From assembly GCA_938045545.1 (NCBI GenBank), contig CALIBN010000012.1, forward strand, positions 1 through 64,000: 64,000 nucleotides of DNA, in the 5' to 3' direction. The position numbers and the translations under genes are program-made. Origin of the DNA: an uncultured archaeon (GTDB lineage: Archaea > Thermoproteota > EX4484-205 > JAAOZP01). Under the pieces are notes generated by a model. It had not been told where the DNA came from. It was given only the letters and a program-made list of their open reading frames with translations, and did no database searches. Below, one piece after another: positions 43,456-52,120 of the stretch (position 1 is the stretch's first letter; the number at the start of each line of letters is the position of its first letter).

Positions 43456-44295
43456 TTATTTAAACCGGGTCAGCATCCTCTTCATTTTCAACGCGTCAAC
43501 CTCTAACAGGGGGGATTCACATATTATGATGAACGAGTATCCTTTTTCAACTATTATTTCTGCGAGCTTTCTGAAGTCAGGCCCGTAGTCGCTTCCAAGA
43601 GGATGATGCCGCTTCTCCCCGTAACCCTTCGAAGTCGTCTCAACCTCTGAGAAATGAACCACCAAGTTTCTCATTCTCTCGCTTCCAAGCGTTTTCTCCA
43701 CCGTGTCGAGAATCTTCTCGTAGTCTCCGCGGCTTTTAATAGAGCCTCCCGTCCTAGCGTGAACATGGGCAAAATCAAGAGTAAGCCTAACGTTTTCAAA
43801 GGTGTTTGAAAGCTCGATCAATTCTTCAAGCGTTCCAAACTGGTCCGGCTTGCCCGTTGTCTCAGGCCCCAGCTCCACACTAATCCTTTTCTCATCCATC
43901 TTCTCCAACACATTTTTAAAAGCCTCCTTCTGCGCCTGCATCGCAAGCTCCCTAGGAAGCCCGCTGTAGTAGCCCGGGTGGAAAGTCACATGGAAGGCTC
44001 CCATCCACGAGGCTATTTCAGCGGACTTGACTAGTCTCCGGATGCTCTGCCTTCTAACAAGCTTCCTGTCTGAGGAAAGGTTTATCGCATAGGGGCCGTG
44101 GAGAGTCAGGAGAATATCGTTCTCCGACGCGGTTGAGCCGAGCTCGACGGCAGGCTTCCTGCTTATCCTAAGGCTTCTCACAGCCTGGTATTCCATCGCG
44201 TTGAGCCCTATCTTCCTCAGGTAGGGCATCGCGTCTGTCCCATGCGGACCTTTTAACGGGAACCCGGCTGGCCCGATTCTACACTGGGGCGGCAA
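43456..44295 (-). CDS. Endonuclease IV-like TIM-barrel protein
   Basis: 279 residues from TTG 44295, leaderless according to a TTTAAAAAAC box about 25 nt upstream. Metal ligands: LTLHGPYAINL, HVTFHPGYYSG, ISVELGPETTG, LTLDFAHVHARTGG, LVVHFSEVETT and IIICESPLLE, the trinuclear-zinc pattern of AP endonuclease IV/xylose isomerase-like enzymes. Likely DNA repair, though sugar isomerase relatives look similar. It is downstream of the mevalonate genes but separate from them (89-base gap with its own promoter). Confidence 0.8.
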   Translation of the reverse strand: MPPQCRIGPAGFPLKGPHGTDAMPYLRKIGLNAMEYQAVRSLRISRKPAVELGSTASENDILLTLHGPYAINLSSDRKLVRRQSIRRLVKSAEIASWMGAFHVTFHPGYYSGLPRELAMQAQKEAFKNVLEKMDEKRISVELGPETTGKPDQFGTLEELIELSNTFENVRLTLDFAHVHARTGGSIKSRGDYEKILDTVEKTLGSERMRNLVVHFSEVETTSKGYGEKRHHPLGSDYGPDFRKLAEIIVEKGYSFIIICESPLLEVDALKMKRMLTRFK

Positions 44296-44384
44296 TGCTG
44301 AAGAAAGTGTAGAAGTGTTTTTTAAACATTAAGCCGAGCGGATTCAACCCTAGGGGAAGATTCCTACCGCAGTTAACCCATAGA

Positions 44385-44852
44385 CTAGGTTTGCGCAGTC
44401 CTAGCCTTCTTTTCCGCAAGCAGCTTCCCGTAGTATTCAACCCAGCTGTCGTCGACTGGTCTAAACTTGAAGCCGTAGCTTATTATCCCTCCATCTTCCT
44501 GCTCGAAAAGCTTTCGGAAGCAGACTTCAACCTCCATCCCTATGTGCACGTCTTCAGGCTTGCAGTCCACTATTTGCGAGAGGACCCTTGGACCCTCCTG
44601 AAGCTCGATCAGCCCTATGACGTATGGGGCATACTCGTCGAATGTTTTAGAGCCGACATGGATCACCGTGTAGCTGAAAACCCTGCCTCTGCCTGAGAAC
44701 TCGACCTCCCTAGTCCTGCCTTTTCTCCGGCACTTCGGGCAGATCTTCCTACGTGGGAAGAAGCTTGTCCCACAGTTCTCGCAGTATGTGCCGAGAAGCC
44801 TGTATCTTTCCCTTTGACTCCTCCAGTGTCTAGGCACTCCGGAGACACTCAC
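44385..44852 (-). CDS. DUF35 OB-fold acyl-CoA-binding scaffold protein
   Basis: 155 residues: a rubredoxin-like zinc ribbon YCENCGTSFFPRRKICPKC followed by an OB fold (GRGRVFSYTVIHVGSKTFDEYAPYVIGLIEL). In archaea this protein bridges thiolase and HMG-CoA synthase and channels acetoacetyl-CoA. It is encoded 6 bases after the thiolase, as expected. Confidence 0.92.
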   Translation of the reverse strand: MSVSGVPRHWRSQRERYRLLGTYCENCGTSFFPRRKICPKCRRKGRTREVEFSGRGRVFSYTVIHVGSKTFDEYAPYVIGLIELQEGPRVLSQIVDCKPEDVHIGMEVEVCFRKLFEQEDGGIISYGFKFRPVDDSWVEYYGKLLAEKKARTAQT

Positions 44853-44858
44853 GCTGTT

Positions 44859-46025
44859 TCACCTCCTTGAAAGTATGGTTACGACAGCGGTGGCGCCCGA
44901 CCCGCCTACGTTGTGCGCTAAGCCGATCTCAGCCTCGTCTACCTGCCTGCCCCCCTCCGCCTCTCCCCTCAGCTGCTTCACGATCTCAACTAGCTGTTTT
45001 ACTCCGGTTGCGCCGACCGCGTGTCCGCCTGCCTTCAGCCCCCCGTCGGTGTTCACCGGCAACCTGCCTCCAACATAGGTCTCCCCCTCCTCGTAAAGCT
45101 TGAACGCCTCCCCCTTGGCGCAGAAGCCAAGGTCCTCTAGAGCCAGTATCTCCGCTATCGTGAAACAGTCATGCACCTCAACCAAGTCGACATCCCTCCT
45201 GGCGAGCTTAGCCATCGCGAAAGCCTTCTCCGCAGCTTGCACCGTCGCGTTCAGGGTGCATATGTCCCTCCTTTCAAGGAGGCTGAGCGTGTCTGATGCT
45301 TGCGCCACACCCTTAACGATTATCGGCGTGTCCGTGTATTTATGCGCCTCATCCAGCGGTGCAAGCAGCACGCAGGCAGCACCGTCTGAAACAGGGCAGC
45401 AGTCATTCCTCCTTAACGGATGGGCTACGATGGGGGAGGAGAGCACGTCCTCCACAGTCATCCTGTTCCTGAAGTGTGCAAGCGGGTTCATGCTTCCATG
45501 GTAATGGTTTTTAACAGCTACTTTGGCAAGCGTCTCCGGCTTAAGGCCGTAATCATGCATATATCTGGTTGCCATCAGCGCGTAAACACCTGGGAAAGTG
45601 GCACCGAAGTATGCTTCCCACTCATAGTCCATTGCTGCTGAAAGAATCTCAGTAGCCTGTCCTGGTTCAACGTCAGTCATCTTCTCAACCCCGCCGACAG
45701 CCACAAGGTCATACATGCCTGACGCTACAGCCAAGTAGCCTTGGAAGAAAGCCACCCCGCCGGAGGCACATGCAGCCTCAACCCTTGTAGCTGGCACAGG
45801 GTTCAACCCCAGGAAGTCCGCCACAAGGGCTCCAACATGCTCCTGCCCTTCGAACATTCCTCCAGACATGTTTCCGAAGACGATGTACTGAATATCTTTT
45901 CCGCTTATGCCTGCTTCTTCAACAGCCTGGACCCCTGCTTCCCACGCCAAGTCCTTAAGACCCTTGCTCCAGTGTTCCCCGAACCTTGTTGCGCCAACAG
46001 CCACTATCGCAACCTCTCTCTTCAA
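44859..46025 (-). CDS. Acetyl-CoA acetyltransferase (thiolase)
   Basis: TTG 46025 is chosen since GAGGTGA (46039-46033) precedes it with 7 bases spacing and the family N-terminus ([17 protein letters not shown]) starts here; the longer frame to 46067 overlaps the HMGS gene. 388 residues with [19 protein letters not shown] (catalytic Cys), [18 protein letters not shown] and [21 protein letters not shown] (His). It makes acetoacetyl-CoA for the mevalonate pathway. Confidence 0.93.
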   Translation of the reverse strand: MKREVAIVAVGATRFGEHWSKGLKDLAWEAGVQAVEEAGISGKDIQYIVFGNMSGGMFEGQEHVGALVADFLGLNPVPATRVEAACASGGVAFFQGYLAVASGMYDLVAVGGVEKMTDVEPGQATEILSAAMDYEWEAYFGATFPGVYALMATRYMHDYGLKPETLAKVAVKNHYHGSMNPLAHFRNRMTVEDVLSSPIVAHPLRRNDCCPVSDGAACVLLAPLDEAHKYTDTPIIVKGVAQASDTLSLLERRDICTLNATVQAAEKAFAMAKLARRDVDLVEVHDCFTIAEILALEDLGFCAKGEAFKLYEEGETYVGGRLPVNTDGGLKAGGHAVGATGVKQLVEIVKQLRGEAEGGRQVDEAEIGLAHNVGGSGATAVVTILSRR

Positions 46026-46032
46026 ACCATGG

Positions 46033-47094
46033 TCACCTCTCTTTGAAAAGCCTCCTGTACCTCGCATAGGTCGAGTAATCTATGTATTCACGCTTATCCA
46101 GGTAGTATATCACAGGCGGGGCCAGCTTCCTCTTGGAATCTATGGCTGCCGTCACCCTTATGCTGAAAGAGTCTGAGCCGGCTCCAGAACCATATGAGGT
46201 TAGCAGAATCCTTTCCCCGGGGCTTGCAACATCCAAGACTGCTGCCAGGCCGAGTAGAGAGGAGCCTGAGTAAGTGTTTCCGAGGCGGTTGACCAGGAGA
46301 CCAGGATGGAGCTTCTTATCCTCGAAGCCGAGCTCCCTGGCGGCTTTCAACGGGAACTTCGAGTTAGGCTGGTGGAACACTACGTAATCGTAATCCCGAG
46401 GTGTTGTCCCAGTTTTCTCCAACAGGATCCTCGTGCAGTTTATAACGTGCTCGAAGTACGCGGGCTCGCCTGTGAATCTTCCAGCGTGTCTAGGGTAGCT
46501 GTCGCCATCCCTCCTCCAGAAGTCAGGGACATCCTGCGTGTAGGAATATGTTGCCTCAACCTCGGCGATCACACCTTCTCCCGCGCCTATTACGTAAGCG
46601 GCTCCGCCTGCTGCAGCAGTATACTCGAGCGCATCCCTAGGTGCTCCCTGAGCTGTGTCAGCCCCTATCGAGATACCGTACCTTATGTATCCTGCCTTAA
46701 CCATCCCTAAGCATGCTTGGATTGCTGTTGTAGCAGCCTTGCAGGCGAACTCTGTGTCTGCCGCGGTTAGGCTTGGCGTTAAGCCCAGGGCTTCTGCGAC
46801 GGTTGCTGCCGTCGGCTTAACAACATACGGGTGGGATTCTGAGCCCACGAACAGGGCGCCGACCTCGCTCGGCTTAACCTCCCGCGCCCGCCTCATAGCG
46901 TTTCTCGCAGCCTCAACGGCTATCGTCGCGGTATCCTCGTCTAGCGACGGAACAGACTTCTCCTCTATTCCAAGCCCCTCCCTGTAGGAGTTGGCATCAT
47001 GCCCCCAGACTCTCGCTATCTCTTCAACCCTGATTCTCAGCCTAGGCACGTATGCTCCGTAGCCAACTATCCCAACCCTCATGCTTGAATCCAA
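46033..47094 (-). CDS. Hydroxymethylglutaryl-CoA synthase
   Basis: 353 residues: [19 protein letters not shown] (Glu), [18 protein letters not shown] (Cys), [19 protein letters not shown] (His), [16 protein letters not shown]. Condenses acetyl-CoA and acetoacetyl-CoA. TTG 47094 lies about 27 nt from the TTAAATA box; ATG 47082 is an alternative. First gene of the HMGS-thiolase-DUF35 operon that starts archaeal isoprenoid (lipid) synthesis. Confidence 0.95.
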   Translation of the reverse strand: MDSSMRVGIVGYGAYVPRLRIRVEEIARVWGHDANSYREGLGIEEKSVPSLDEDTATIAVEAARNAMRRAREVKPSEVGALFVGSESHPYVVKPTAATVAEALGLTPSLTAADTEFACKAATTAIQACLGMVKAGYIRYGISIGADTAQGAPRDALEYTAAAGGAAYVIGAGEGVIAEVEATYSYTQDVPDFWRRDGDSYPRHAGRFTGEPAYFEHVINCTRILLEKTGTTPRDYDYVVFHQPNSKFPLKAARELGFEDKKLHPGLLVNRLGNTYSGSSLLGLAAVLDVASPGERILLTSYGSGAGSDSFSIRVTAAIDSKRKLAPPVIYYLDKREYIDYSTYARYRRLFKER

Positions 47095-47233
47095 TGTTTG
47101 CGCTTCTTCGGGAAACCGGTATTTAACCTTACCATTAGATGTTCAGAAAACATCCGTCTAAAGTCGACTGATTTTCAACCGTAAAAACGTGTTCGCAGGT
47201 TACATCAACCGGAACATAGAAAAGGAGTGAGCT

Positions 47234-48868
47234 TCATCGATAAGGCTTTTGGAGAAGAGTGTTAAGCCGGGTTACTACATGTTCCCTGCCCAGTGTCGCA
47301 AGCAGGTAGCCGAGCCTTGGGCCACTTCCTCTTCCTGTGAAAACCATGTAAAGCTTCTCGAAGAAGCTTGACGAGGGGATGCCGTGCCTACGGGCAGTGG
47401 AGTAAATAATGTTCTGTATTTCCTCGCCGTTAAACTCTTTAAGCGACGACAACTCTTCCACAAGCTCCTTTAAGGCCTGTTTGAAGCCGCTTAAATCCAC
47501 TTCCACGGGTTCCCTCTTCAAAACGTACTTGCTGGCATCCGCGAACGTCGAAAGCCAGTTTCCAGCAAGCCTAAGTCTCCGGAGCACCCTCTCCCTGTCT
47601 TCTTCACACGCCTCCTCTTTTACGACGCCTGCCCTAACCAGGCTTCTGTAAGCCTCCTCAACCGGGTAGAACTGGACGACGTAGCTTGCAAGCAGGTAGC
47701 TTACTCTCAACGGCTTTTTCGCAGGGACTTTTCCAACTATCGCAGGATATATTCTCGCAGCCTCCTCCGAGTCCCCTTTGAAAAAGCTCTCCTCAAACCT
47801 GTCGAACTCCTCAACTAGGAGGTGTAGATTCTTCAAGTCGATATTCCTCTGCATCATTGGCCTCTTAGTGTAGAGGTACTTTATCACCTCGGGCTCAAGA
47901 ACCTTCAGCAGGTCGTGCAGTATGTACGCGTTACCCTTTCTACTCGACATTTTCTCGCCGTTAACAAGGAAGAACTCGTAGACGAGGCTTGCCGGCGGCT
48001 CTATCCCGTAGACTTCCCTGGCCAATGCTTGACCAGACTTCCAGGAGCCCTCGTAATGATCCTTTCCGAAGGGCTCCGCGTTAACCTGGAAAACCCTCCA
48101 CTGTGCAACCCATTCTAGACGCCAGGGAAGCTTACCCTCTTTAAGCGTTGAAAAACCCCTGTGTCCACAGCCCTTTATCACGTATTTCCCGGCTAGAACC
48201 CTCCCTTTACACTCGTACTCAACAGTCTCGCTGCCAAGGTCGAAGCTTAGAGCCGTCGTCGTTATTTTCCCACAGTTGTCGCAGACAGGGTGGAAAGGTA
48301 TCCAGTTTTTCTCAACGTTTCTCTGAAACCTGCTTAAAACCTCCCTTACGAGCATCGTCTTAGAGAGGGTCAGCCTAGTGGCTTCGAGAAACCTTCCGCT
48401 CGCGTAAGACTCGCTGTTATCATAGTTCTCCACGACTATTCCTATTCTGCTCAACCCGTCTTGAATCACGGAGTTGAAATGCTCCCCCCAAGACCTGTGG
48501 CATCCGAAGACATCCGGTATACGGCTGTACGGCCAGCCTAAGTGTTTTTCAAGCGTCGCAAGCTCCTGCTCCGTGAAAACGTGCCACTCCCCGTCCCCGT
48601 CGGGCGCGGAAGGCGGAATAGTTCTGAGAGGATCCATGTCGTCGTTAGTGTAGAGCAGCCTTGCGCGAACACCCTTCCTGGTTAAAGCATCATGTATGAA
48701 GAAGGCGCGTATCTGGTCGTTCAGATTGCCTATGTGTTTCCCTCCTGAAGGAGAGCCGCCGCTCTTAACGGTCACGATGGACATGTTGTTTCTCCTAGCA
48801 TGCTCAATCGCCGCATCGGCCACCGCATCAGCCCAGAACACGAACCTGCCCTTATTCCTGTTCTCCAT
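47234..48868 (-). CDS. lysS: Lysyl-tRNA synthetase, class I
   Basis: 544 residues. Class I signatures: SGGKHIGNLNDQIRAFF (HIGN, HIGH-type) and EKMSSRKGNAYI (KMSxSKG). CDNCGKITTTALS is the zinc site in the insertion. Class I LysRS is typical of most archaea. ATG 48868 lies about 25 nt after the minus-strand TATA box in a promoter shared with a divergent tRNA gene. Confidence 0.97.
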   Translation of the reverse strand: MENRNKGRFVFWADAVADAAIEHARRNNMSIVTVKSGGSPSGGKHIGNLNDQIRAFFIHDALTRKGVRARLLYTNDDMDPLRTIPPSAPDGDGEWHVFTEQELATLEKHLGWPYSRIPDVFGCHRSWGEHFNSVIQDGLSRIGIVVENYDNSESYASGRFLEATRLTLSKTMLVREVLSRFQRNVEKNWIPFHPVCDNCGKITTTALSFDLGSETVEYECKGRVLAGKYVIKGCGHRGFSTLKEGKLPWRLEWVAQWRVFQVNAEPFGKDHYEGSWKSGQALAREVYGIEPPASLVYEFFLVNGEKMSSRKGNAYILHDLLKVLEPEVIKYLYTKRPMMQRNIDLKNLHLLVEEFDRFEESFFKGDSEEAARIYPAIVGKVPAKKPLRVSYLLASYVVQFYPVEEAYRSLVRAGVVKEEACEEDRERVLRRLRLAGNWLSTFADASKYVLKREPVEVDLSGFKQALKELVEELSSLKEFNGEEIQNIIYSTARRHGIPSSSFFEKLYMVFTGRGSGPRLGYLLATLGREHVVTRLNTLLQKPYR

Positions 48869-48888
48869 GCTTGGTTGAGGCGAATTAG

Positions 48889-48898
48889 GTTTAAAAGC
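48889..48898. promoter_or_regulatory. Bidirectional TATA box for lysS and tRNA-Arg
   Basis: The element GTTTAAAAGC (48889-48898) is about 25 nt from the lysS ATG on the minus strand and about 25 nt before the tRNA 5' end on the plus strand. Its near-symmetry allows use in both directions. Confidence 0.5.
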
Positions 48899-48919
48899 CT
48901 ATGTAAATAAAGTTTAACA

Positions 48920-49013
48920 GGGCCCGTGGCCAAGCCAGGATAAAGGCGTCGAGAGGATTGCTCGCGCAGGCCTCCGGAGCCGGAGAACCTGGGTTCAAAT
49001 CCCAGCGGGCCCG
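48920..49013 (+). tRNA. tRNA-Arg (anticodon CCG) with an 18-nt intron at 29/30
   Basis: Acceptor GGGCCCG (48920-48926) pairs with CGGGCCC (49006-49012). The D-arm is GCCA...AGGC (48929-48947) and the T-arm CTGGG-TTCAAAT-CCCAG (48989-49005). The span of 94 nt is 18 too long. Removing 48952-48969 gives a fully paired anticodon stem TCGGC/GCCGG (one G-U pair), loop CTCCGGA and 5-nt variable loop AGAAC, as in archaeal tRNA-Arg(CCG). The intron sits in a bulge-helix-bulge: GCGT/GCGC helix, bulges CGA and AGG, inner stem GAG/CTC. CCA is not encoded. Confidence 0.85.
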
Positions 49014-49119
49014 CTGCCCCAGGTTTGACGCGTTAAAAGGGTACGAACATGCTCGGGGAAAGTTTGTGTTTTTGTCCTGGAAAAAAGGTTTCCAGACGAT
49101 GCTGGTTAACGGCTTAGCT

Positions 49120-50172
49120 TTAAACTCTTCTAGGCCTCCTGTCCAGCGCCTTCGGCAGGGGTGGGAATTTCTTATGGGGCTCAGACTGATACCAGTATGC
49201 TACGCTCGAATAATCGTTACCCTGGTCGTTAGCATGCCCGTGTTCAATAGTCACCCTGATTGACTTCGTGAACCGAACCGGGTCTTCTATGTGAAACCTG
49301 TAGACGCTCCATTTTCCAGACCACTCTACAGTGTCTCCGGCAAGTGAGACGCCGTGATACGGCCCCGAGTACTCCCCGCATGGGAAGCCCCACGCAGCTA
49401 AGAAGTAGTCCTCAGTGCCGGTGCCATGGATGCTGGGAGGCCATTTTTCCCCGTCTACGAAAATCATGTCGTCACCCTCTCCGAACCACGTGTACTTCTG
49501 GTGGAAAGCGTTGAAATTGTCCACGTGGAGAACGCATCCCACATAGTGGCCTACGCCCTCCGCGTAAAGTATTAAATAGTTGTCTTCACCAGTAGTGTTT
49601 AAGCCCTCCCCGCTGTGTTCAACCGGGGTGCACGGATTCTCCCTGTTCCACCAGCAGTGGAACCTGCCGTAGTCGTCAGGTATTTCGTCAAACTGCTCGT
49701 AGTCTATGTGGAAGTAAAGTATAACCTCGTCGTCCTTCTCGTTCTCAACCTCTATCCTAGCCCCGTTTGAGAACGGCATTGGAAAGTAGCAGTTCATCCC
49801 CGCGTTGACCCCTCTGCCGGGTCCCCTCACCATGCTTAACGGAAGCGAAACGAAATGATTTGCAACACCGTGACCGACCCCAAAAAAGTCTCCGAGAGGT
49901 GTTTCAACGCTAGCATCCTGCTCACCATCCCAGTACATTCTCAACACGGCGTCTCTAAGGCAGAGCTTGTTGAGGGAGCTCACCGTGAACCATATGTGTC
50001 TTATTATTCCCGCGCCCTTGATTCCAGCAATATTAACTTTTTCACGTGAACCTATAATCCAGTAATCCTTGTTGCCACCAGTCTTGTCGAAGGAGGAGAG
50101 CCTTCTGGTTTTAGCGTGAACTATCCTAGGCAGGTTTGAAAGCGGCCCGTTTAGAAAGTTTAACCCGTTCAT
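49120..50172 (-). CDS. DUF2961 / GH172-like protein
   Basis: 350 residues with the family core: GIIRHIWFTVSS, DGEQDASVETPLGDFFGVGH, GRGVNAGMNCYFPMPFSNGA, FGEGDDMIFVDGEKWPPSIH and GTGTEDYFLAAWGF. GH172 includes alpha-D-fructo- and arabinofuranosidases acting through two Glu; the Glu of ETPLGD and of GTEDYF are candidates. No signal peptide, so possibly cytoplasmic. It follows a TTTAAAAAG box by about 25 nt. A nucleoside hydrolase lies upstream on the same strand. Confidence 0.87.
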   Translation of the reverse strand: MNGLNFLNGPLSNLPRIVHAKTRRLSSFDKTGGNKDYWIIGSREKVNIAGIKGAGIIRHIWFTVSSLNKLCLRDAVLRMYWDGEQDASVETPLGDFFGVGHGVANHFVSLPLSMVRGPGRGVNAGMNCYFPMPFSNGARIEVENEKDDEVILYFHIDYEQFDEIPDDYGRFHCWWNRENPCTPVEHSGEGLNTTGEDNYLILYAEGVGHYVGCVLHVDNFNAFHQKYTWFGEGDDMIFVDGEKWPPSIHGTGTEDYFLAAWGFPCGEYSGPYHGVSLAGDTVEWSGKWSVYRFHIEDPVRFTKSIRVTIEHGHANDQGNDYSSVAYWYQSEPHKKFPPLPKALDRRPRRV

Positions 50173-50232
50173 GAAGCGGGTGGGAACGTTTGCTTTTTAA
50201 AGGTTTCCCAGTGAAACCTGTTTTTAAGGCTT

Positions 50233-51099
50233 TTAGAAAACCACTTCCTCGAAAAGCCTTAGAAACCTGTCGACGTCAACATTCAAACACACAGATGAAT
50301 TAGGAGTGCCGTTGGTTGGAACGGTGAAGCCGCGCGTATACTCTCCTTTAAGCTCAACCTCAACCCTGGTTTTCTCAGCATTAACAACCTTGCCGTCCAC
50401 CAGCGTGGCTAAAGCCAGAGGGTCGTGTAAAACCGGCTGCCTGAGACCGGTGCTCCCAGTCCAAGCGTCAAGCATTGCTGAAACAAGCCTGTGCTCAGGC
50501 TTCCCGCTGGACTTTAATTTCTCAACCATGTTCACAGGCATTACGCATTTCATCGTGACATCCAACCCGACTAGAAGAGGATTCAAACCTGACTTCAGAA
50601 CAAGGCTTAAAGCCTCAGGGTCGCATTTAACATTGTATTCAGCGCCAGAACCCTTGAAGACCCCTGCCATCGAGGTTAGTCTAACCCTCTTCTCGATACC
50701 GTGGTTAAAGAGTAGTGTTAAAGCAATGTTCGTCATCGGGCCTATGCTGACAAGGTTAAGCCCATCAACTTCACAGGCTTTCTCAGAAATAATTTTCCAA
50801 GCCGGCGTCTCCAGAATGTTTGGAAAAGCCTCACCCTCCTTTAAAACCTCTGCTTGACAGGGCTTCCATCCGGGTTTAAACCCAAGGAGGCTCTGGGGTG
50901 AGCCTTGGGCCACGGGTGTTTTCAAGCCTAGTGTTGATATGAGCTTGGAGGCCAGCCTGGCCCTCGTCTCAACGTCGCCCCAGACGACAGTAACCGCCTC
51001 AAGCTCCAGCTCGCTGCACTTCAGCGCGAACAACAGTGCAAAAGCATCATCTATGTCGTCACCTATATCAGTATCCAGAATTATCGGCTTAACCGTCAT
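50233..51099 (-). CDS. Inosine-uridine nucleoside hydrolase-like protein
   Basis: 288 residues with the calcium-binding N-terminus ILDTDIGDDIDDAFALLFAL, VSIGPMTNIALTL, SMAGVFKGSGAEYNVKCDPEA and VLHDPLALATLVDG (Asp ligand). It hydrolyses the N-glycosidic bond of nucleosides for salvage. 60 bases upstream of the DUF2961 gene; both may act on pentose-containing substrates. Confidence 0.9.
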   Translation of the reverse strand: MTVKPIILDTDIGDDIDDAFALLFALKCSELELEAVTVVWGDVETRARLASKLISTLGLKTPVAQGSPQSLLGFKPGWKPCQAEVLKEGEAFPNILETPAWKIISEKACEVDGLNLVSIGPMTNIALTLLFNHGIEKRVRLTSMAGVFKGSGAEYNVKCDPEALSLVLKSGLNPLLVGLDVTMKCVMPVNMVEKLKSSGKPEHRLVSAMLDAWTGSTGLRQPVLHDPLALATLVDGKVVNAEKTRVEVELKGEYTRGFTVPTNGTPNSSVCLNVDVDRFLRLFEEVVF

Positions 51100-51189
51100 G
51101 CTAAGCCTAGAGAAATGTTTTCTCGGGTTAATAAAGAATGCTTTTCAAAGTTGGATGGATTAAAAATCTTAAAAACGGGTAATGTTTAA

Positions 51190-52082
51190 ATGAAACAGCC
51201 GTTTAATGCTAACTGCATGCATAGATCAAAAGCCGTTTTAATATTAGGTTACGTAAAGTTAACCCGCCCTTTGGGCTCTTTTCTAATAGGCTTAGCTGCC
51301 TTTCTGGGCCAAGTGGTTGCCCTGGAGGGTTTACCATCTTTGCCCCTTGCTGTTTTCCCGTTTTTAGCCTCATTTTTCATTACCGCTTCATCTTTTGCTT
51401 TCAACGACTATTTTTGACTTTGAGATTGACAGGATCAACAGGCCGAGTCGGCCGATTCCATCGGGAATTGTTTCAAGAGGATCCGCGCTTGTTTCAAGTT
51501 TAATATTTGCTTTACTAGGTTTTTCATCGCTTTAACGACGAATATTCAAGCATTTGTAGTATTTTCAATCGCATTCTTCCTATCGGTTGTTTACAGCATA
51601 TATGGTAAGGCTTACGGCCTTCTAGGGAACATGATGGTTGCCTTCTGCGTCTCCACGCCCTTCGTATTTGGAGCTCTTTCAGCCACTGCTTCCATAAGTT
51701 ATGTTGTTTTTTCGTTTTTCATACTCAGCTTCTTTTCTAACCTTGGCAGGGAAATAGTTCAAAGCATTCATGACATGGAGGGAGACAGTTGAAGAAAATA
51801 AGGAGTGTTGCAATTGTTCACGGCCCTCTGGTTGCCGCCATCCTAGGATCAGCGTGCTACGCCGTAACGGTTTTTCTAGGACCATTATTGTTTCTAAACA
51901 TATTTGAAAAAACAGAGCTTTTTCCCCTACTAATCGTTATTGCTTCGGAAATAGGTTTCCTTGTCTCAATATTTTACCTTTTAAAGAATCCCTCGAAAGA
52001 AAGGGCGTTAAAAACCATAAGGCAAGTAAACCTCTGGATGTTTTTAATTCTAATCGGTTCCATCATGGCTGCCAGTCTTTGA
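51190..52082 (+). pseudogene. UbiA-family prenyltransferase gene with three frameshifts
   Basis: Four consecutive pieces in changing frames assemble into one UbiA protein. VKLTRPLGSFLIGLAAFLGQ to FAFNDYF stops at 51415-51417. DFEIDRINRPSRPIPSGIVS (the first Asp-rich motif NDYxDxexD) stops at 51533-51535. Membrane helices with GKAYGLLGN and IHDMEGDS (second Asp motif) stop at 51790-51792. The last piece is 51789-52082. The joints lie at tatttttgac, near ggtttttcatcgctt and at gacagttgaag. Archaeal relatives make digeranylgeranylglyceryl phosphate lipid or quinones. Several indels, two by T-runs, fit real decay or sequencing error. Confidence 0.8.
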
Positions 52083-52120
52083 ATAAAGGTTATTGGAAAT
52101 AGATGTGAAAAATCTTGCTG

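Noticed and set aside
48920-49013. Class II tRNA (Leu/Ser) with long variable arm CTCCG-GAGC-CGGAG
   Set aside because: That reading leaves no acceptable anticodon loop (no U33) and six unpaired bases before the variable arm. The tRNA-Arg(CCG) reading with an 18-nt intron pairs every stem.
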